DNA of 64,000 nt from an uncultured Tateyamaria sp. GTDB taxonomy: Bacteria > Pseudomonadota > Alphaproteobacteria > Rhodobacterales > Rhodobacteraceae. Each line of letters opens with the position of its first letter. The first letter of the stretch is position 1. The notes beneath the pieces are model-generated. The model did no database searches, was not told the DNA's origin, and was given only the letters and a program-made list of their open reading frames with translations. This document shows, in pieces, positions 26,941 to 34,884 of this stretch. The DNA lies in contig NZ_CANNDO010000007.1 in NCBI RefSeq assembly GCF_947503385.1, positions 124,001-188,000 of the forward strand. The letters are read 5' to 3'. The translations under genes were made by a program, and so were the position numbers.

Positions 26941-27000
26941 CCGGGGGGCCGTCTGCCCCCCGGACCCCCCGAGGATTTTTTTGGGACAGAGACAGGGACG
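26941..27000 (+). repeat. dispersed palindromic repeat, type B, between coxL and coxM
   Basis: Hairpin CCGGGGGGC / GCCCCCCGG at 26941-26963, then ACCCCCCGAGGATTTTTTTG and GGACAGAGACAGGGACG. The right part matches the minus-strand copies at 20731 and 55551 nearly base for base. Confidence 0.7.
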
Positions 27001-27032
27001 CCCTGAACCGGCCCGAAGGAAAGGACTAAGAG

Positions 27033-27821
27033 ATGTATAACTTTGGATTTGAAAAGCCGGGCACGGTGGCGGATGCGGTTGCGGCCCTTGGGGCCGAGGA
27101 CGCGCAGGCGCTGGGGGGCGGTCAGACGCTGATCCCCACGCTGAAACAGCGCCTTGCGAGCCCCACCACATTGGTGAGCCTGACCGGCATCGCCGAGATG
27201 CGGGGCGTGTGCACCGGCGACGACGGCGCGCTGTGCGTGGGCGGTGCGACGACGCACGCGACCGTGGCGGCAGAGGCCGGAGCCTATCCGGCACTGGCGG
27301 CAACAGCGGCGCATATCGGGGACCCGGCAGTGCGCAACCGGGGCACCATTGGTGGCAGCCTTGCCAACAATGACCCATCGGCCTGCTATCCGGCGGCAGC
27401 ACTTGCATCCGGTGCCACAATCGTAACCAACACGCGCGAGATTGCGGCGGACGACTATTTTCAGGGCATGTTCACCACTGCGCTGGACGAAGGTGAGATC
27501 ATCACCGAGGTGCGCTTTCCCGTGCCGGAGGCCGCGCATTACGAAAAATTCGTGCAGCCCGCCTCGCGCTTTGCGCTGGTTGGGGTGTTCGTGGCCAAAT
27601 ACGCCGATGGCGTGCGGGTGGCGATCACCGGGGCCAGCAATGACGGTGTGTTCCGCTGGAGCGAAGCCGAAGCAGCGCTGTCGTCAAATTTCAGCGCAGA
27701 TGCGCTTGACGGGCTGAGCCTGCCCAGTGACGACATGATCAGTGACCTGCATGGCACCGCCGCATATCGCGCCCATCTGTGTGGCGTGATGACAAAACGG
27801 GCGGTTGCACAGGCCAGCTAG
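27033..27821 (+). CDS. coxM: CO-dehydrogenase-type FAD-binding medium subunit
   Basis: A 262-residue FAD subunit. FAD-binding motifs: GGGQTLIPTLKQRL near residue 30 and IGDPAVRNRGTIGGSLANND near 97. Takes electrons from CoxS to a quinone or other acceptor. Last gene of the coxSLM unit; a strong terminator follows. Confidence 0.94.
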   Translation: MYNFGFEKPGTVADAVAALGAEDAQALGGGQTLIPTLKQRLASPTTLVSLTGIAEMRGVCTGDDGALCVGGATTHATVAAEAGAYPALAATAAHIGDPAVRNRGTIGGSLANNDPSACYPAAALASGATIVTNTREIAADDYFQGMFTTALDEGEIITEVRFPVPEAAHYEKFVQPASRFALVGVFVAKYADGVRVAITGASNDGVFRWSEAEAALSSNFSADALDGLSLPSDDMISDLHGTAAYRAHLCGVMTKRAVAQAS

Positions 27822-27843
27822 GCCCGCAATCCCAATGATGCGC

Positions 27844-27873
27844 AAAGGCCCGCCGACGCGCCGGCGGGCCTTT
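27844..27873 (+). terminator. rho-independent terminator after coxM
   Basis: AAAGGCCCGCCG and CGGCGGGCCTTT form a perfect 12-bp stem with an ACGCGC loop and end in TTTGTGTTTC. Confidence 0.85.
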
Positions 27874-27958
27874 GTGTTTCTGGCGCGTGATTTGATCGGG
27901 ATCAGACTGGACCGGGGCCGACCGTGATAGGCTGACATCATCACGGAGGACAGAGCCC

Positions 27959-28345
27959 ATGACAGATACGACAGACGCAACGCCTGTGCCCGGTTCCGTT
28001 GCCCCCGCAATGGCCCCGCTGTTGCTGGCCTGGCAAGCGGCGGGCCTTGGCCCGCTGGTCTGGCTTGCCCCCACAGTGGTCGAGCGGATGAGCGATATGG
28101 GCAGCGCATGGCTGACGTTTGTAGCCGACCGCGTACAGCAGGACGTGGCCCTGCAACACGGTCTGCTGCACGCACAATCCCCTGCGGATGTGCAGGCGCT
28201 GCAACTGGATTTCCTGCGCAAGGCGGTGGCGCAATACAGCGCCGAGACCGACAAGATGCTGGAGCTTGGCACGCACCTGTTTGACCCGGCCATCCCTGAC
28301 ACGGGCACGGGCACGAGCACGGATATCGACAACGTGAACGTCTAG
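27959..28345 (+). CDS. phasin-like protein
   Basis: A 128-residue, mostly helical protein. HAQSPADVQALQLDFLRKAV followed by AQYSAETDKMLELG is the phasin_2 pattern. Phasins coat polyhydroxyalkanoate granules, though small relatives serve elsewhere, and no PHA synthase lies in this window. Preceded by ACGGAGGACAGAGCCC. Confidence in the family is fair, in the role lower. Confidence 0.7.
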   Translation: MTDTTDATPVPGSVAPAMAPLLLAWQAAGLGPLVWLAPTVVERMSDMGSAWLTFVADRVQQDVALQHGLLHAQSPADVQALQLDFLRKAVAQYSAETDKMLELGTHLFDPAIPDTGTGTSTDIDNVNV

Positions 28346-28397
28346 CGGCGGCAGGGCGGGGGGCCAAGGGCGCAGCGTCGCGCTGCACCAAAAGGCA

Positions 28398-28421
28398 AGG
28401 GCGCTGCATCCGCAACGCCCT
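28398..28421 (-). terminator. terminator-like hairpin after infC
   Basis: On the minus strand AGGGCGTTGC-GGAT-GCAGCGCCCT (one G-U pair) followed by TGCCTTTTGG, 22 bases after the infC stop. It lies between convergent genes and may serve both. Confidence 0.6.
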
Positions 28422-28443
28422 GTCATCGTCATTCCGCGCCTGC

Positions 28444-28995
28444 CTACTTTTGCGGCAGCGGGCCGATCATCATCACCATCTGGCGACCTTCCATCTTGGG
28501 GAAGTTCTCGATCTTGCCGATCTCCTTGGTGTCCTCGGCCACGCGTTCCAACAGCTCGCGCCCCAGGTTCTGGTGCGCCATCTCCCGTCCGCGGAACCGC
28601 AGCGTCACTTTCACCTTGTCGCCGTTCTCAAGGAACTTGAAGACATTGCGCATCTTGACGTCATAGTCGTTGGTGTCCGTGTTGGGACGGAACTTGACCT
28701 CTTTGACCTCAATGATCTTTTGCTTCTTGCGAGCCTCGGCTTCGCGCTTCTGGGTCTCGTACTTAAATTTGCCGAAATCCATGATCTTGCAGACCGGGGG
28801 CGTGGCATTGGGCGAAATTTCAACAAGGTCCAGCCCGGCTTCGTCTGCCATATCCATGGCGCGGGCAGGGGTCACGACCCCGACATTCTCGCCATCGGCG
28901 CCGATCAGGCGGATTTCAGGGGCACGGATCTTGTCGTTGACGCGCGGGCCGGTATCCCGTTGCGGCGGCGCGTTGTGTGGTCTGCGAGCGATGAT
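28444..28995 (-). CDS. infC: translation initiation factor IF-3, AUC start
   Basis: About 183 residues. Full IF-3: N-terminal domain from [20 protein letters not shown] through [20 protein letters not shown], linker rich in Lys ([20 protein letters not shown]), and C-terminal domain with [19 protein letters not shown]. No ATG, GTG or TTG exists at the family start; two consecutive ATC codons (28995, 28992) lie just after AAAGGACG. IF-3 genes are known for rare AUU/AUC-type starts that let IF-3 repress its own translation, so this is expected biology. Taking the GTG at 28875 would remove most of the N domain. Confidence 0.93.
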   Translation of the reverse strand: MIARRPHNAPPQRDTGPRVNDKIRAPEIRLIGADGENVGVVTPARAMDMADEAGLDLVEISPNATPPVCKIMDFGKFKYETQKREAEARKKQKIIEVKEVKFRPNTDTNDYDVKMRNVFKFLENGDKVKVTLRFRGREMAHQNLGRELLERVAEDTKEIGKIENFPKMEGRQMVMMIGPLPQK

Positions 28996-29196
28996 GGTCG
29001 TCCTTTGGTCGTTTCGACAAATTGAGGCCAGAAAGTACCCATTGCCGCCGATCTCTTCAACCCCGCAAATCGGCTAACCTGCGCCCAAAACCCCGATTTT
29101 CCCCCTTGCACCTTGCGGTTGCCGGGCGCATCTGGAACTCAGACCCGGGGGCGCGCGTTTCTGCGCTTTGGGGACCGTACAAACGAGGACTGGGAC

Positions 29197-30339
29197 ATGA
29201 GAAACCTGATTTGGATTGCAGTTGCGGTGGTGATCGCCGGGGGGGCATACCTGCTTTACTCCGGGCAAACCCCACAAGAGGCCCTGAACGAAGCGGCAGA
29301 AGCCGTGAACGCGCCCGAGGCGCTGGACAGCGCCAGCGAGGCAGTGGGCGACGCGGTTGAGGCGACCGAAGGTGCCGTCGAAGGTGCGGTCGACGCCGCA
29401 ACCGAGGCCGCCGATGCCGTCGCCGAAGAGGTGACCGAAGCAGCCGAAGCGGCCACCGACGCCGCCGAAGGCGCGGTGGATGCGACCGTTGAAGCAGCAG
29501 AAGGTGCCGCAGATGCGGCAAGCGAAGCGGCCTCAGACGCGGTGAACGCGGTTGAGGACGCAGCAGCCGGAGCGGTTGATGCCGCATCCGACACCGTGGA
29601 CAGCGCCGTTGACGCCGTCACAGACACTGCAACCGAGGCAGCCGATGCCGCAACCGACGCCACAAACGAGGCCGTCGATGCCGCAACAGAGACTGCGACG
29701 GACGCAGCGGATGCAGCAGCAGATGCCACCGCAGATGCTGTAAACGCAGCAGAAAGCACCGCAGACGCAGCAGCCGACGCCACGGCTGACGCGGTTGATG
29801 CGGCGACGGACGCCACCGAAAATGCCGTGGACGCGGCAACCGACACCGCAGCAGATGCAGCCGACGCCACCGCCGACACCGCAACTGACGCAGCGGACGC
29901 AACAGCCGACGCGGCCACCGACGCCGCCGACGCCGCGACAGAGACTGCTGCCGAAGCGGTCGAAGGTGCCACAGACGCAACAGAAAGCGCCGCCGACGCC
30001 GTCGAAAGTGCGGCAGATGCGGCAACGGACGCGACCGAAGACGCCGCAGTCGGTGCAACGGACGCGACCGAAACGACAGCCGCCGACGCTGTGGACGACG
30101 CAGCGGAGGCCGCGACCGAAGGCACCGAAGCTGCCGCAGATGCAGGCGAAAATGCCGGTATGGCAGACCTGCTGACCGCGGACGGGTTCGACTTTGACAA
30201 GGTGATCGAGATGATTGACGGCTCCGACATGGGGTCCCTGCAAAAGACCGCGCTCAAGGGCGGTCTGGAGCAAGCGCGCGACAATCCTGAAATGCTCCAA
30301 GGCATTCTGGACCAGGTCAAAAGCGCCATGGGTCTCTAA
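29197..30339 (+). CDS. membrane-anchored Ala-rich hendecad-repeat protein
   Basis: 380 residues in three parts. Residues 2-21 are a hydrophobic N-terminal anchor (signal-anchor or TM). Residues 41-315 are exactly 25 tandem 11-residue units, e.g. AATDATNEAVD and AATETATDAAD, with acidic residues at positions 4, 8 and 11 and Ala elsewhere; no Pro and very little Gly. Residues 322-380 (MADLLTADGFDFDKVIEMID onward) form a short acidic alpha-helical domain. The repeat predicts a straight, 11-residue amphipathic helix or LEA-like filament of some 400 angstroms. Strong terminator follows. Possible stress or envelope-spacer role; unknown. Confidence 0.85.
   Translation: MRNLIWIAVAVVIAGGAYLLYSGQTPQEALNEAAEAVNAPEALDSASEAVGDAVEATEGAVEGAVDAATEAADAVAEEVTEAAEAATDAAEGAVDATVEAAEGAADAASEAASDAVNAVEDAAAGAVDAASDTVDSAVDAVTDTATEAADAATDATNEAVDAATETATDAADAAADATADAVNAAESTADAAADATADAVDAATDATENAVDAATDTAADAADATADTATDAADATADAATDAADAATETAAEAVEGATDATESAADAVESAADAATDATEDAAVGATDATETTAADAVDDAAEAATEGTEAAADAGENAGMADLLTADGFDFDKVIEMIDGSDMGSLQKTALKGGLEQARDNPEMLQGILDQVKSAMGL
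29317..30141 (+). repeat. 25 tandem degenerate 33-bp coding units
   Basis: The 11-residue protein repeat corresponds to 25 consecutive 33-base units with no slippage of register over 825 bases. Units vary in DNA sequence while the acidic-at-4, 8 and 11 pattern is kept, so the repeat is ancient and selected rather than a recent array. Confidence 0.8.
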
Positions 30340-30361
30340 GGTCAAAACCTCACAACATCGC

Positions 30362-30394
30362 AAAAGGCCGCGCCACTTTGGCGCGGCCTTTTTT
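30362..30394 (+). terminator. rho-independent terminator after the hendecad protein
   Basis: AAAAGGCCGCGCC and GGCGCGGCCTTTT make a 13-bp stem with ACTTT loop, followed by two more T. Confidence 0.88.
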
Positions 30395-30785
30395 GTTGCT
30401 GGACGCCCGACCTGTCAGCGCGAAGTGAGCGTTCAGTGTCCGCAAGGATGCCCGCCCGCACAGCCCCGATGATTAAAGAATCGGTGCGCAGCTGGTGTCT
30501 TTTGAAATGGGCACCGTCTTGACGACGACGACATTGTTTGACCCGCACATCCAGCCACCACAGCACAGCGCACCCTGCGATCTTTCGGGCAAAGGATGCG
30601 CGTCAGATAAGGCCGCCACCAGCCTTGCCATAGCAGATTGTCGGGTGCGGCGGGTGACATCTGGATATCTCATGCGCGGACGGCACCGCTCACACCGCCC
30701 TTGCAATCATCCACCACGCCGAACGCAGCGAGGTGGCCACAGGGGCATCCGTCGCCGATCCAATCGGTGCCTATAGGGCGCGCTT
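30395..30785. other. 391-base gap without a supported gene
   Basis: Between the hendecad-protein terminator and the convergent fpr gene. Short open frames exist on both strands, but none has a plausible ribosome-binding site with a recognisable product. A Cys-containing stretch on the minus strand (IGDGCPCGHLAAFG, about 30760-30720) might be a gene remnant; I cannot support it. Confidence 0.5.
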
Positions 30786-31637
30786 CTAGTCGAGGAACGC
30801 CTTTTCCACCACGTAATGCGCCGGTTTCGAGTTCGCGCCTTCTTCCAGCCCATAGTCTTCGAACATGGCCTTGAGTTCGAGATTGAACGCAAGGTTGCCG
30901 CAAATCATCGCCCGGTCACTGTCCGGGTTCAGCGGGGCTACGCCCAAATCGGTAAAGGCCGCGCCCGACTTCATCAGGTCAGTGATGCGGCCCATCTTGG
31001 GGCTCTCTTCGCGGGTGGTGGTGGGGTAATATTTGATCTTTTTCCAGAACCCGTCGCCGATCAGTTCGTTCAGCAGCGCGTCAGTTTTGAGGCTCTCGAT
31101 CAGGTCGCGGCCATAGGTCAGTTCACCCACTTCGCGGCAGGTGTGGGTGATGATGACCTCGTCATAATCCTCGTAGGTCTGCGGTTCACGCAGGAGGCTG
31201 GCAAAAGGCGCAAATCCGGTGCCAGTGGCAAAGAACCACAGCCGCTTGCCCGGCAACAGCGCATCATGGACCAGCGTGCCGACAGGCTTGGGGCGCAGGA
31301 TGATCTGTTCGCCCGGCTGGATGTGTTGCAGCCGCGAGGTGAGCGGGCCGTCCTGCACCTTAATCGAGTAGAATTCCAACTCGTCATCCCATGACGGCGA
31401 GGCAATCGAATAGGCGCGCAACAGCGGCTTTTGTTTGCCCGTGTCGGGGTGCGGATCGCCCATCAGGCCGATCATCACAAATTCGCCCGACCGAAACCGC
31501 AGCGAAGCGGGGCGCGTGCAGCGAAAGCTGAACAGCCGGTCAGTGTAATGCTTGACCTCGGTCACCGTCTGGGCGTCGGGCAGGGTGGGGGTCGCCTTGA
31601 CGGCGGTGGTCTCGTTCACGGGTGTTTGCTCGGTCAT
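30786..31637 (-). CDS. fpr: ferredoxin--NADP+ reductase
   Basis: About 283 residues, bacterial (subclass I) FNR. FAD site RAYSIASPSWDDELEFYSIK, NADP site FFATGTGFAPFASLLREP, and C-terminal YVVEKAFLD with the family's short tail after the aromatic/Phe region. Exchanges electrons between NADPH and ferredoxin or flavodoxin. It lies 114 bases downstream of the sulfate-reduction genes in the same direction. With no cysJ in the window, it is a plausible electron source for CysI, by inference. Confidence 0.93.
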   Translation of the reverse strand: MTEQTPVNETTAVKATPTLPDAQTVTEVKHYTDRLFSFRCTRPASLRFRSGEFVMIGLMGDPHPDTGKQKPLLRAYSIASPSWDDELEFYSIKVQDGPLTSRLQHIQPGEQIILRPKPVGTLVHDALLPGKRLWFFATGTGFAPFASLLREPQTYEDYDEVIITHTCREVGELTYGRDLIESLKTDALLNELIGDGFWKKIKYYPTTTREESPKMGRITDLMKSGAAFTDLGVAPLNPDSDRAMICGNLAFNLELKAMFEDYGLEEGANSKPAHYVVEKAFLD

Positions 31638-31751
31638 CGTGGCTGTCAACACAGGTTTACACCTGCGCCTCTTAATCTAGGAAGCGATTTTTGTCCCCGC
31701 GATAGGGCGGAATGCCGCGCGGGTCCTTGATCTGGGTCAGTGGGGCGGCGG

Positions 31752-32162
31752 TCAGTGGTTGGACGCACCACGCAGGCGGGCCTGATAATCATGCGCCTGC
31801 CAGTCGGCGCGGGCCTGCCATTCGCCTTCGGGCTGGCGCGCGGCGAGAGCCTGACTGATCTCGACCTCGTCAAAACCGGACCGCCGTGCCATGGCATACT
31901 GGTCGCTGATCACGTGCCCCTTTGCGCGCAACCGGCCCCGGTAGCCGCGCAGGCGCAACATCCGCGCGATGGTGAACCCGCGCCCGTCGGCAAAGCTGGG
32001 AAAATCCACGCGGATGATCTCGGCGCTGAGAGGGATGATGTCGGGGTCCGCGTCGCTGGGCACATCCAGTGCCACGGCATCATTGGCGCATTCGCCCAAA
32101 GGCGTATAGCCGCGATCCCAAGTGTCGCGGCCAAAGCCCTGATCTGTCACGAGAATTGTCAT
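31752..32162 (-). CDS. DUF934 protein, sulfite-reduction associated
   Basis: 136 residues, DUF934 (often annotated as putative oxidoreductase). The core FPSFADGRGFTIARMLRLRG and GHVISDQYAMARRSGFDEVE are diagnostic. Always found beside cysH/cysI in proteobacteria and thought to help sulfite reductase, possibly as a ferredoxin-like or scaffold factor; mechanism unclear. Overlaps cysH by four bases. Confidence 0.9.
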   Translation of the reverse strand: MTILVTDQGFGRDTWDRGYTPLGECANDAVALDVPSDADPDIIPLSAEIIRVDFPSFADGRGFTIARMLRLRGYRGRLRAKGHVISDQYAMARRSGFDEVEISQALAARQPEGEWQARADWQAHDYQARLRGASNH

Positions 32163-32914
32163 ATTGTTGCTCCTGTTCGGATCATTTTGCCGTCGACAAA
32201 ATGAATGCCGCATTCGTCCTTGTCCTGATCCCGCCAGCGCCCGGCGCGCGGGTCCTCGCCCGCGGCCACCGGCGAGGTGCAGGGGGCGCAGCCGATGCTG
32301 GGATAGCCGGCGGCCACAAGCGGGTGCCGGGGCAGGCGGTTTTCGGTCATGTATTCGGCGACATCATCGGGAGACCAGCGTGCCAGCGGGTTGACCTTGA
32401 TCCGGCCCGTCGCGCCCTCCAATTCGAAAAACGCGAGCGTTGCGCGGCGCCCGGATTGATAGCGTTTGCGCCCGGTGATCCAGCCGCCATGCGACGCCAG
32501 CGCCCGCTGTAACGGGGCGGTCTTGCGCAGAGCGCAGCAGGCGTCGGTGTCCCGTGTGTGCAACGTGCCATCGGCGTCCCCTGCGTCGAGGTCGTCGGCG
32601 CGGATGATGCGGACATTGGTAAGGCGCAACCGTTCCGCCACCTCCTGCTGATAGACGAGCGTTTCGGCAAACAGCATCTCGGTGTCGATAAAAATCACCG
32701 GCACGTCACGCCGCACCATCGCCGCAAGATGCAAAAGCACCACCGATTCCGCCCCGAAACTGGACACCAGCGCAAGGTCCGGCACCGCGTAAAAGGCCGC
32801 GTTCAACACATCCCACGCCCCGTGATGGGTGAGACGCGCGTTGAGCGCGCCAACCCTTTCGGCGGGCGCAGGGTCGACCCGGTCGCCGTGAGTATTTTCC
32901 AAGAGAAGAAGCAT
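32159..32914 (-). CDS. cysH: adenylylsulfate reductase (APS reductase, CysH)
   Basis: 251 residues. Reduces adenylylsulfate (APS) to sulfite with thioredoxin. The paired cysteines in DACCALRK and GCAPCTSP bind the [4Fe-4S] cluster that marks APS (not PAPS) reductases, and ECGIHF near the C terminus carries the catalytic Cys. VSSFGAESVVLLH is the PP-loop motif. Oddity: codons 2-8 (MLLLLENT) come from sequence matching a dispersed palindromic repeat (see 32886-32911), so the N terminus may be recently acquired or the true start later. Confidence 0.95.
   Translation of the reverse strand: MLLLLENTHGDRVDPAPAERVGALNARLTHHGAWDVLNAAFYAVPDLALVSSFGAESVVLLHLAAMVRRDVPVIFIDTEMLFAETLVYQQEVAERLRLTNVRIIRADDLDAGDADGTLHTRDTDACCALRKTAPLQRALASHGGWITGRKRYQSGRRATLAFFELEGATGRIKVNPLARWSPDDVAEYMTENRLPRHPLVAAGYPSIGCAPCTSPVAAGEDPRAGRWRDQDKDECGIHFVDGKMIRTGATI
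32886..32911 (-). repeat. type A repeat fragment forming the 5' end of cysH
   Basis: On the plus strand GAGTATTTTCCAAGAGAAGA followed by AG aligns with GAGTATTTGGCAAAGAGAAG of the intergenic copy at 44785 with only a few changes. It covers the first codons of cysH. Chance similarity is possible given its short length. Confidence 0.45.
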
Positions 32915-32920
32915 GAACGC

Positions 32921-34585
32921 CTACTCTGCTGCGACCTTTGTCTCGGGATAGAGCGCGGCCTTGAACGGGGCCATGCCGGTGCGTTTGTACGTATCGATGA
33001 ACGGCTCGTTTTCGTCTGTGCGCAGGTCCAGATAGGTGTCCACGATGCGCTCTACTGCGGGCACGATGTCGGCGGCGGAAAAGCCGGGACCGACGCGGTC
33101 GCCCACCTTGGCCGTTTCCGTGTGATCACCGCCCAGCGTGATCTGGTAGTTTTCGACGCCAGCGCGGTCGAGGCCAAGGATACCGATATGGCCCACATGG
33201 TGGTGACCGCAGGCGTTGATGCAGCCCGATATTTTGATCTTGAGCGGGCCGATCTCGTGTTCGCGCTTGAGATCGTCAAAGGCGGTCGCGATCTCTTGGG
33301 CGATGGGGATCGACCGGGCCGTGGCCAGCGCGCAGTAGTCCATGCCGGGGCAGGCGATGATGTCCGAGATCAGGCCAACATTGGCCGTGGCCAGACCTTC
33401 GACCCGCAGGGCGGAGTAGATCGAGGGCAGCGACGCCTTGTGCACATGGGGCAGGATCACGTTTTGCTCGTGGCTGATGCGAATTTCATCATAGCCATAG
33501 GTTTCGGCAAGTTCGGCAATCAGCCGCATCTGCGCGGCCGAAGCGTCACCGGGTGTTGCCCCGTGTTTCTTGAGGCTGATCGTGACAATGGCGTGGTCGG
33601 GGTCGCGGTGCGGGGTGACGTTGGTGTCGGTCCAGGCGCGAAATGCGGGGTAGTGCTGCAACGCGTCGGTATAGGGGCGCGTGTCGGCCTGCACAAAGGC
33701 GGGCGGGGCAAAATGACCCTCGATCTCGCGCAGCATGTGCTGGTCGACGCCGGTGAACGTCTTGCGCGTCTCGATGAACCGTTCCGCGACGAGACGGCGG
33801 ATTTCGTCGATACCGTGTTCGTGCACGGTGATCTTGATCCGTGCCTTGTATTTATTGTCGCGCCGCCCGATCTGGTTCCAGACCGACACCACGGCCTCAA
33901 GATAAGGCAGCAGGTCCGCTTCGGGCAGGAAGTCATTGATAACTTTGCCGATCATGGGGGTTCGGCCCAGACCGCCGCCCACGATGATCTCGTAGCCGCG
34001 CTGTCCGTCACGCTCTACCATACGGATGCCGATGTCGTGCGCCTTGGTCACGGCGCGGTCATTGGGGGACCCGGTGATGGCGATCTTGAATTTGCGGGGC
34101 ATGAACTGGAATTCGGGGTGATCCGTGGACCACTGGCGCAGCAGTTCCGCCACGGGGCGCGGGTCGGCAATCTCGTCCGCGGCGGCCCCGGCAAAGTGGT
34201 CCGCCGTCACGTTGCGGATCGTGTTGCCGGAGGTCTGGATGGCGTGCATCCCCACCTCTGCCAGCGCGTCCAGCATGTCGGGGACATCCCGAAGCTCGGG
34301 CCAGTTGTACTGGATGTTCTGGCGCGTGGTGAAGTGGCCATACCCCTTGTCCCAGCGTTCGGCGATCTCGGCCAGCTTGCGCATCTTGGCACCGTTCAGC
34401 GTGCCATAGGGAATGGCCACGCGCAGCATATAGGCGTGCAGTTGCAGGTAGAGGCCATTCATCAGGCGCAGGGGTTTGAATTCATCTTCGGTCAGGTTGC
34501 CGGCGATGCGGCGCTCGACCTGCGCGCGGAACTGGGCGTTGCGTTCGGCGAGAAAGGCGGTGTCGAACTCGGAATAGCTATACAT
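32921..34585 (-). CDS. cysI: nitrite/sulfite reductase hemoprotein (assimilatory sulfite reductase)
   Basis: A 554-residue siroheme/[4Fe-4S] enzyme. Two NIR_SIR halves; the cluster cysteines are in IACPGMDYCALA and SGCINACGHHHVG (C-x5-C ... C-x3-C). N-terminal half: FTTRQNIQYNWPEL and SGNTIRNVTADHFAG. In this operon it is the sulfite reductase rather than nitrite reductase. Six bases separate it from cysH and it overlaps the DUF2849 gene by one base, so all are coupled. Confidence 0.93.
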   Translation of the reverse strand: MYSYSEFDTAFLAERNAQFRAQVERRIAGNLTEDEFKPLRLMNGLYLQLHAYMLRVAIPYGTLNGAKMRKLAEIAERWDKGYGHFTTRQNIQYNWPELRDVPDMLDALAEVGMHAIQTSGNTIRNVTADHFAGAAADEIADPRPVAELLRQWSTDHPEFQFMPRKFKIAITGSPNDRAVTKAHDIGIRMVERDGQRGYEIIVGGGLGRTPMIGKVINDFLPEADLLPYLEAVVSVWNQIGRRDNKYKARIKITVHEHGIDEIRRLVAERFIETRKTFTGVDQHMLREIEGHFAPPAFVQADTRPYTDALQHYPAFRAWTDTNVTPHRDPDHAIVTISLKKHGATPGDASAAQMRLIAELAETYGYDEIRISHEQNVILPHVHKASLPSIYSALRVEGLATANVGLISDIIACPGMDYCALATARSIPIAQEIATAFDDLKREHEIGPLKIKISGCINACGHHHVGHIGILGLDRAGVENYQITLGGDHTETAKVGDRVGPGFSAADIVPAVERIVDTYLDLRTDENEPFIDTYKRTGMAPFKAALYPETKVAAE

Positions 34586-34884
34586 CAGTGCAGCTCCACT
34601 TGCTTGCCATGGGCATAATTGCTGGGCCCGGTGGCGCGGAAGGTTTCGCGGAAATGGGTGGGTCTGGCTGTGCCGCCATCTGTGGCGACATCCATGAGGT
34701 ACGCGCCCACGACCACATCCGTTTGCTGGCTCGCTTCGATCAGGCGCAGGTCGGCGTCGGCCTCGTCGGTAAGCATTTCGGCCTCGTCCAGACGGCGGGT
34801 CCAGCCGGTGGCGGTCTGGTAGATCACGTCGCCCTTGAGCAGGTCGTTGGCGGTGACGACTTTGGGAGTAAAGGCTTTGGGCAT
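34585..34884 (-). CDS. DUF2849 protein
   Basis: 99 residues: PKAFTPKVVTANDLLKGDVI, a Trp/Arg-rich turn, and HFRETFRATGPSNY. This DUF2849 family is nearly always between cysG and cysI in alphaproteobacteria and likely modulates sulfite reductase. Reading frames meet as TGATG on both sides. Confidence 0.88.
   Translation of the reverse strand: MPKAFTPKVVTANDLLKGDVIYQTATGWTRRLDEAEMLTDEADADLRLIEASQQTDVVVGAYLMDVATDGGTARPTHFRETFRATGPSNYAHGKQVELH

Noticed and set aside
29256-30329. Long Ser/Ala and Arg/Leu frames opposite the hendecad-repeat gene
   Set aside because: They mirror the repetitive sense strand; no ribosome-binding site or independent motif.
31676-31751. Peptide-like stretch on the minus strand ending PRGIPPYRGDKNRFLD before a stop, just after DUF934
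   Set aside because: It looks protein-like but has no start codon in frame and no link to DUF934 frame; may be a gene remnant, not supportable.
32908-32920. IS or transposon remnant near cysH
   Set aside because: Similarity is only to the short palindromic repeat; no transposase frame or target duplication.
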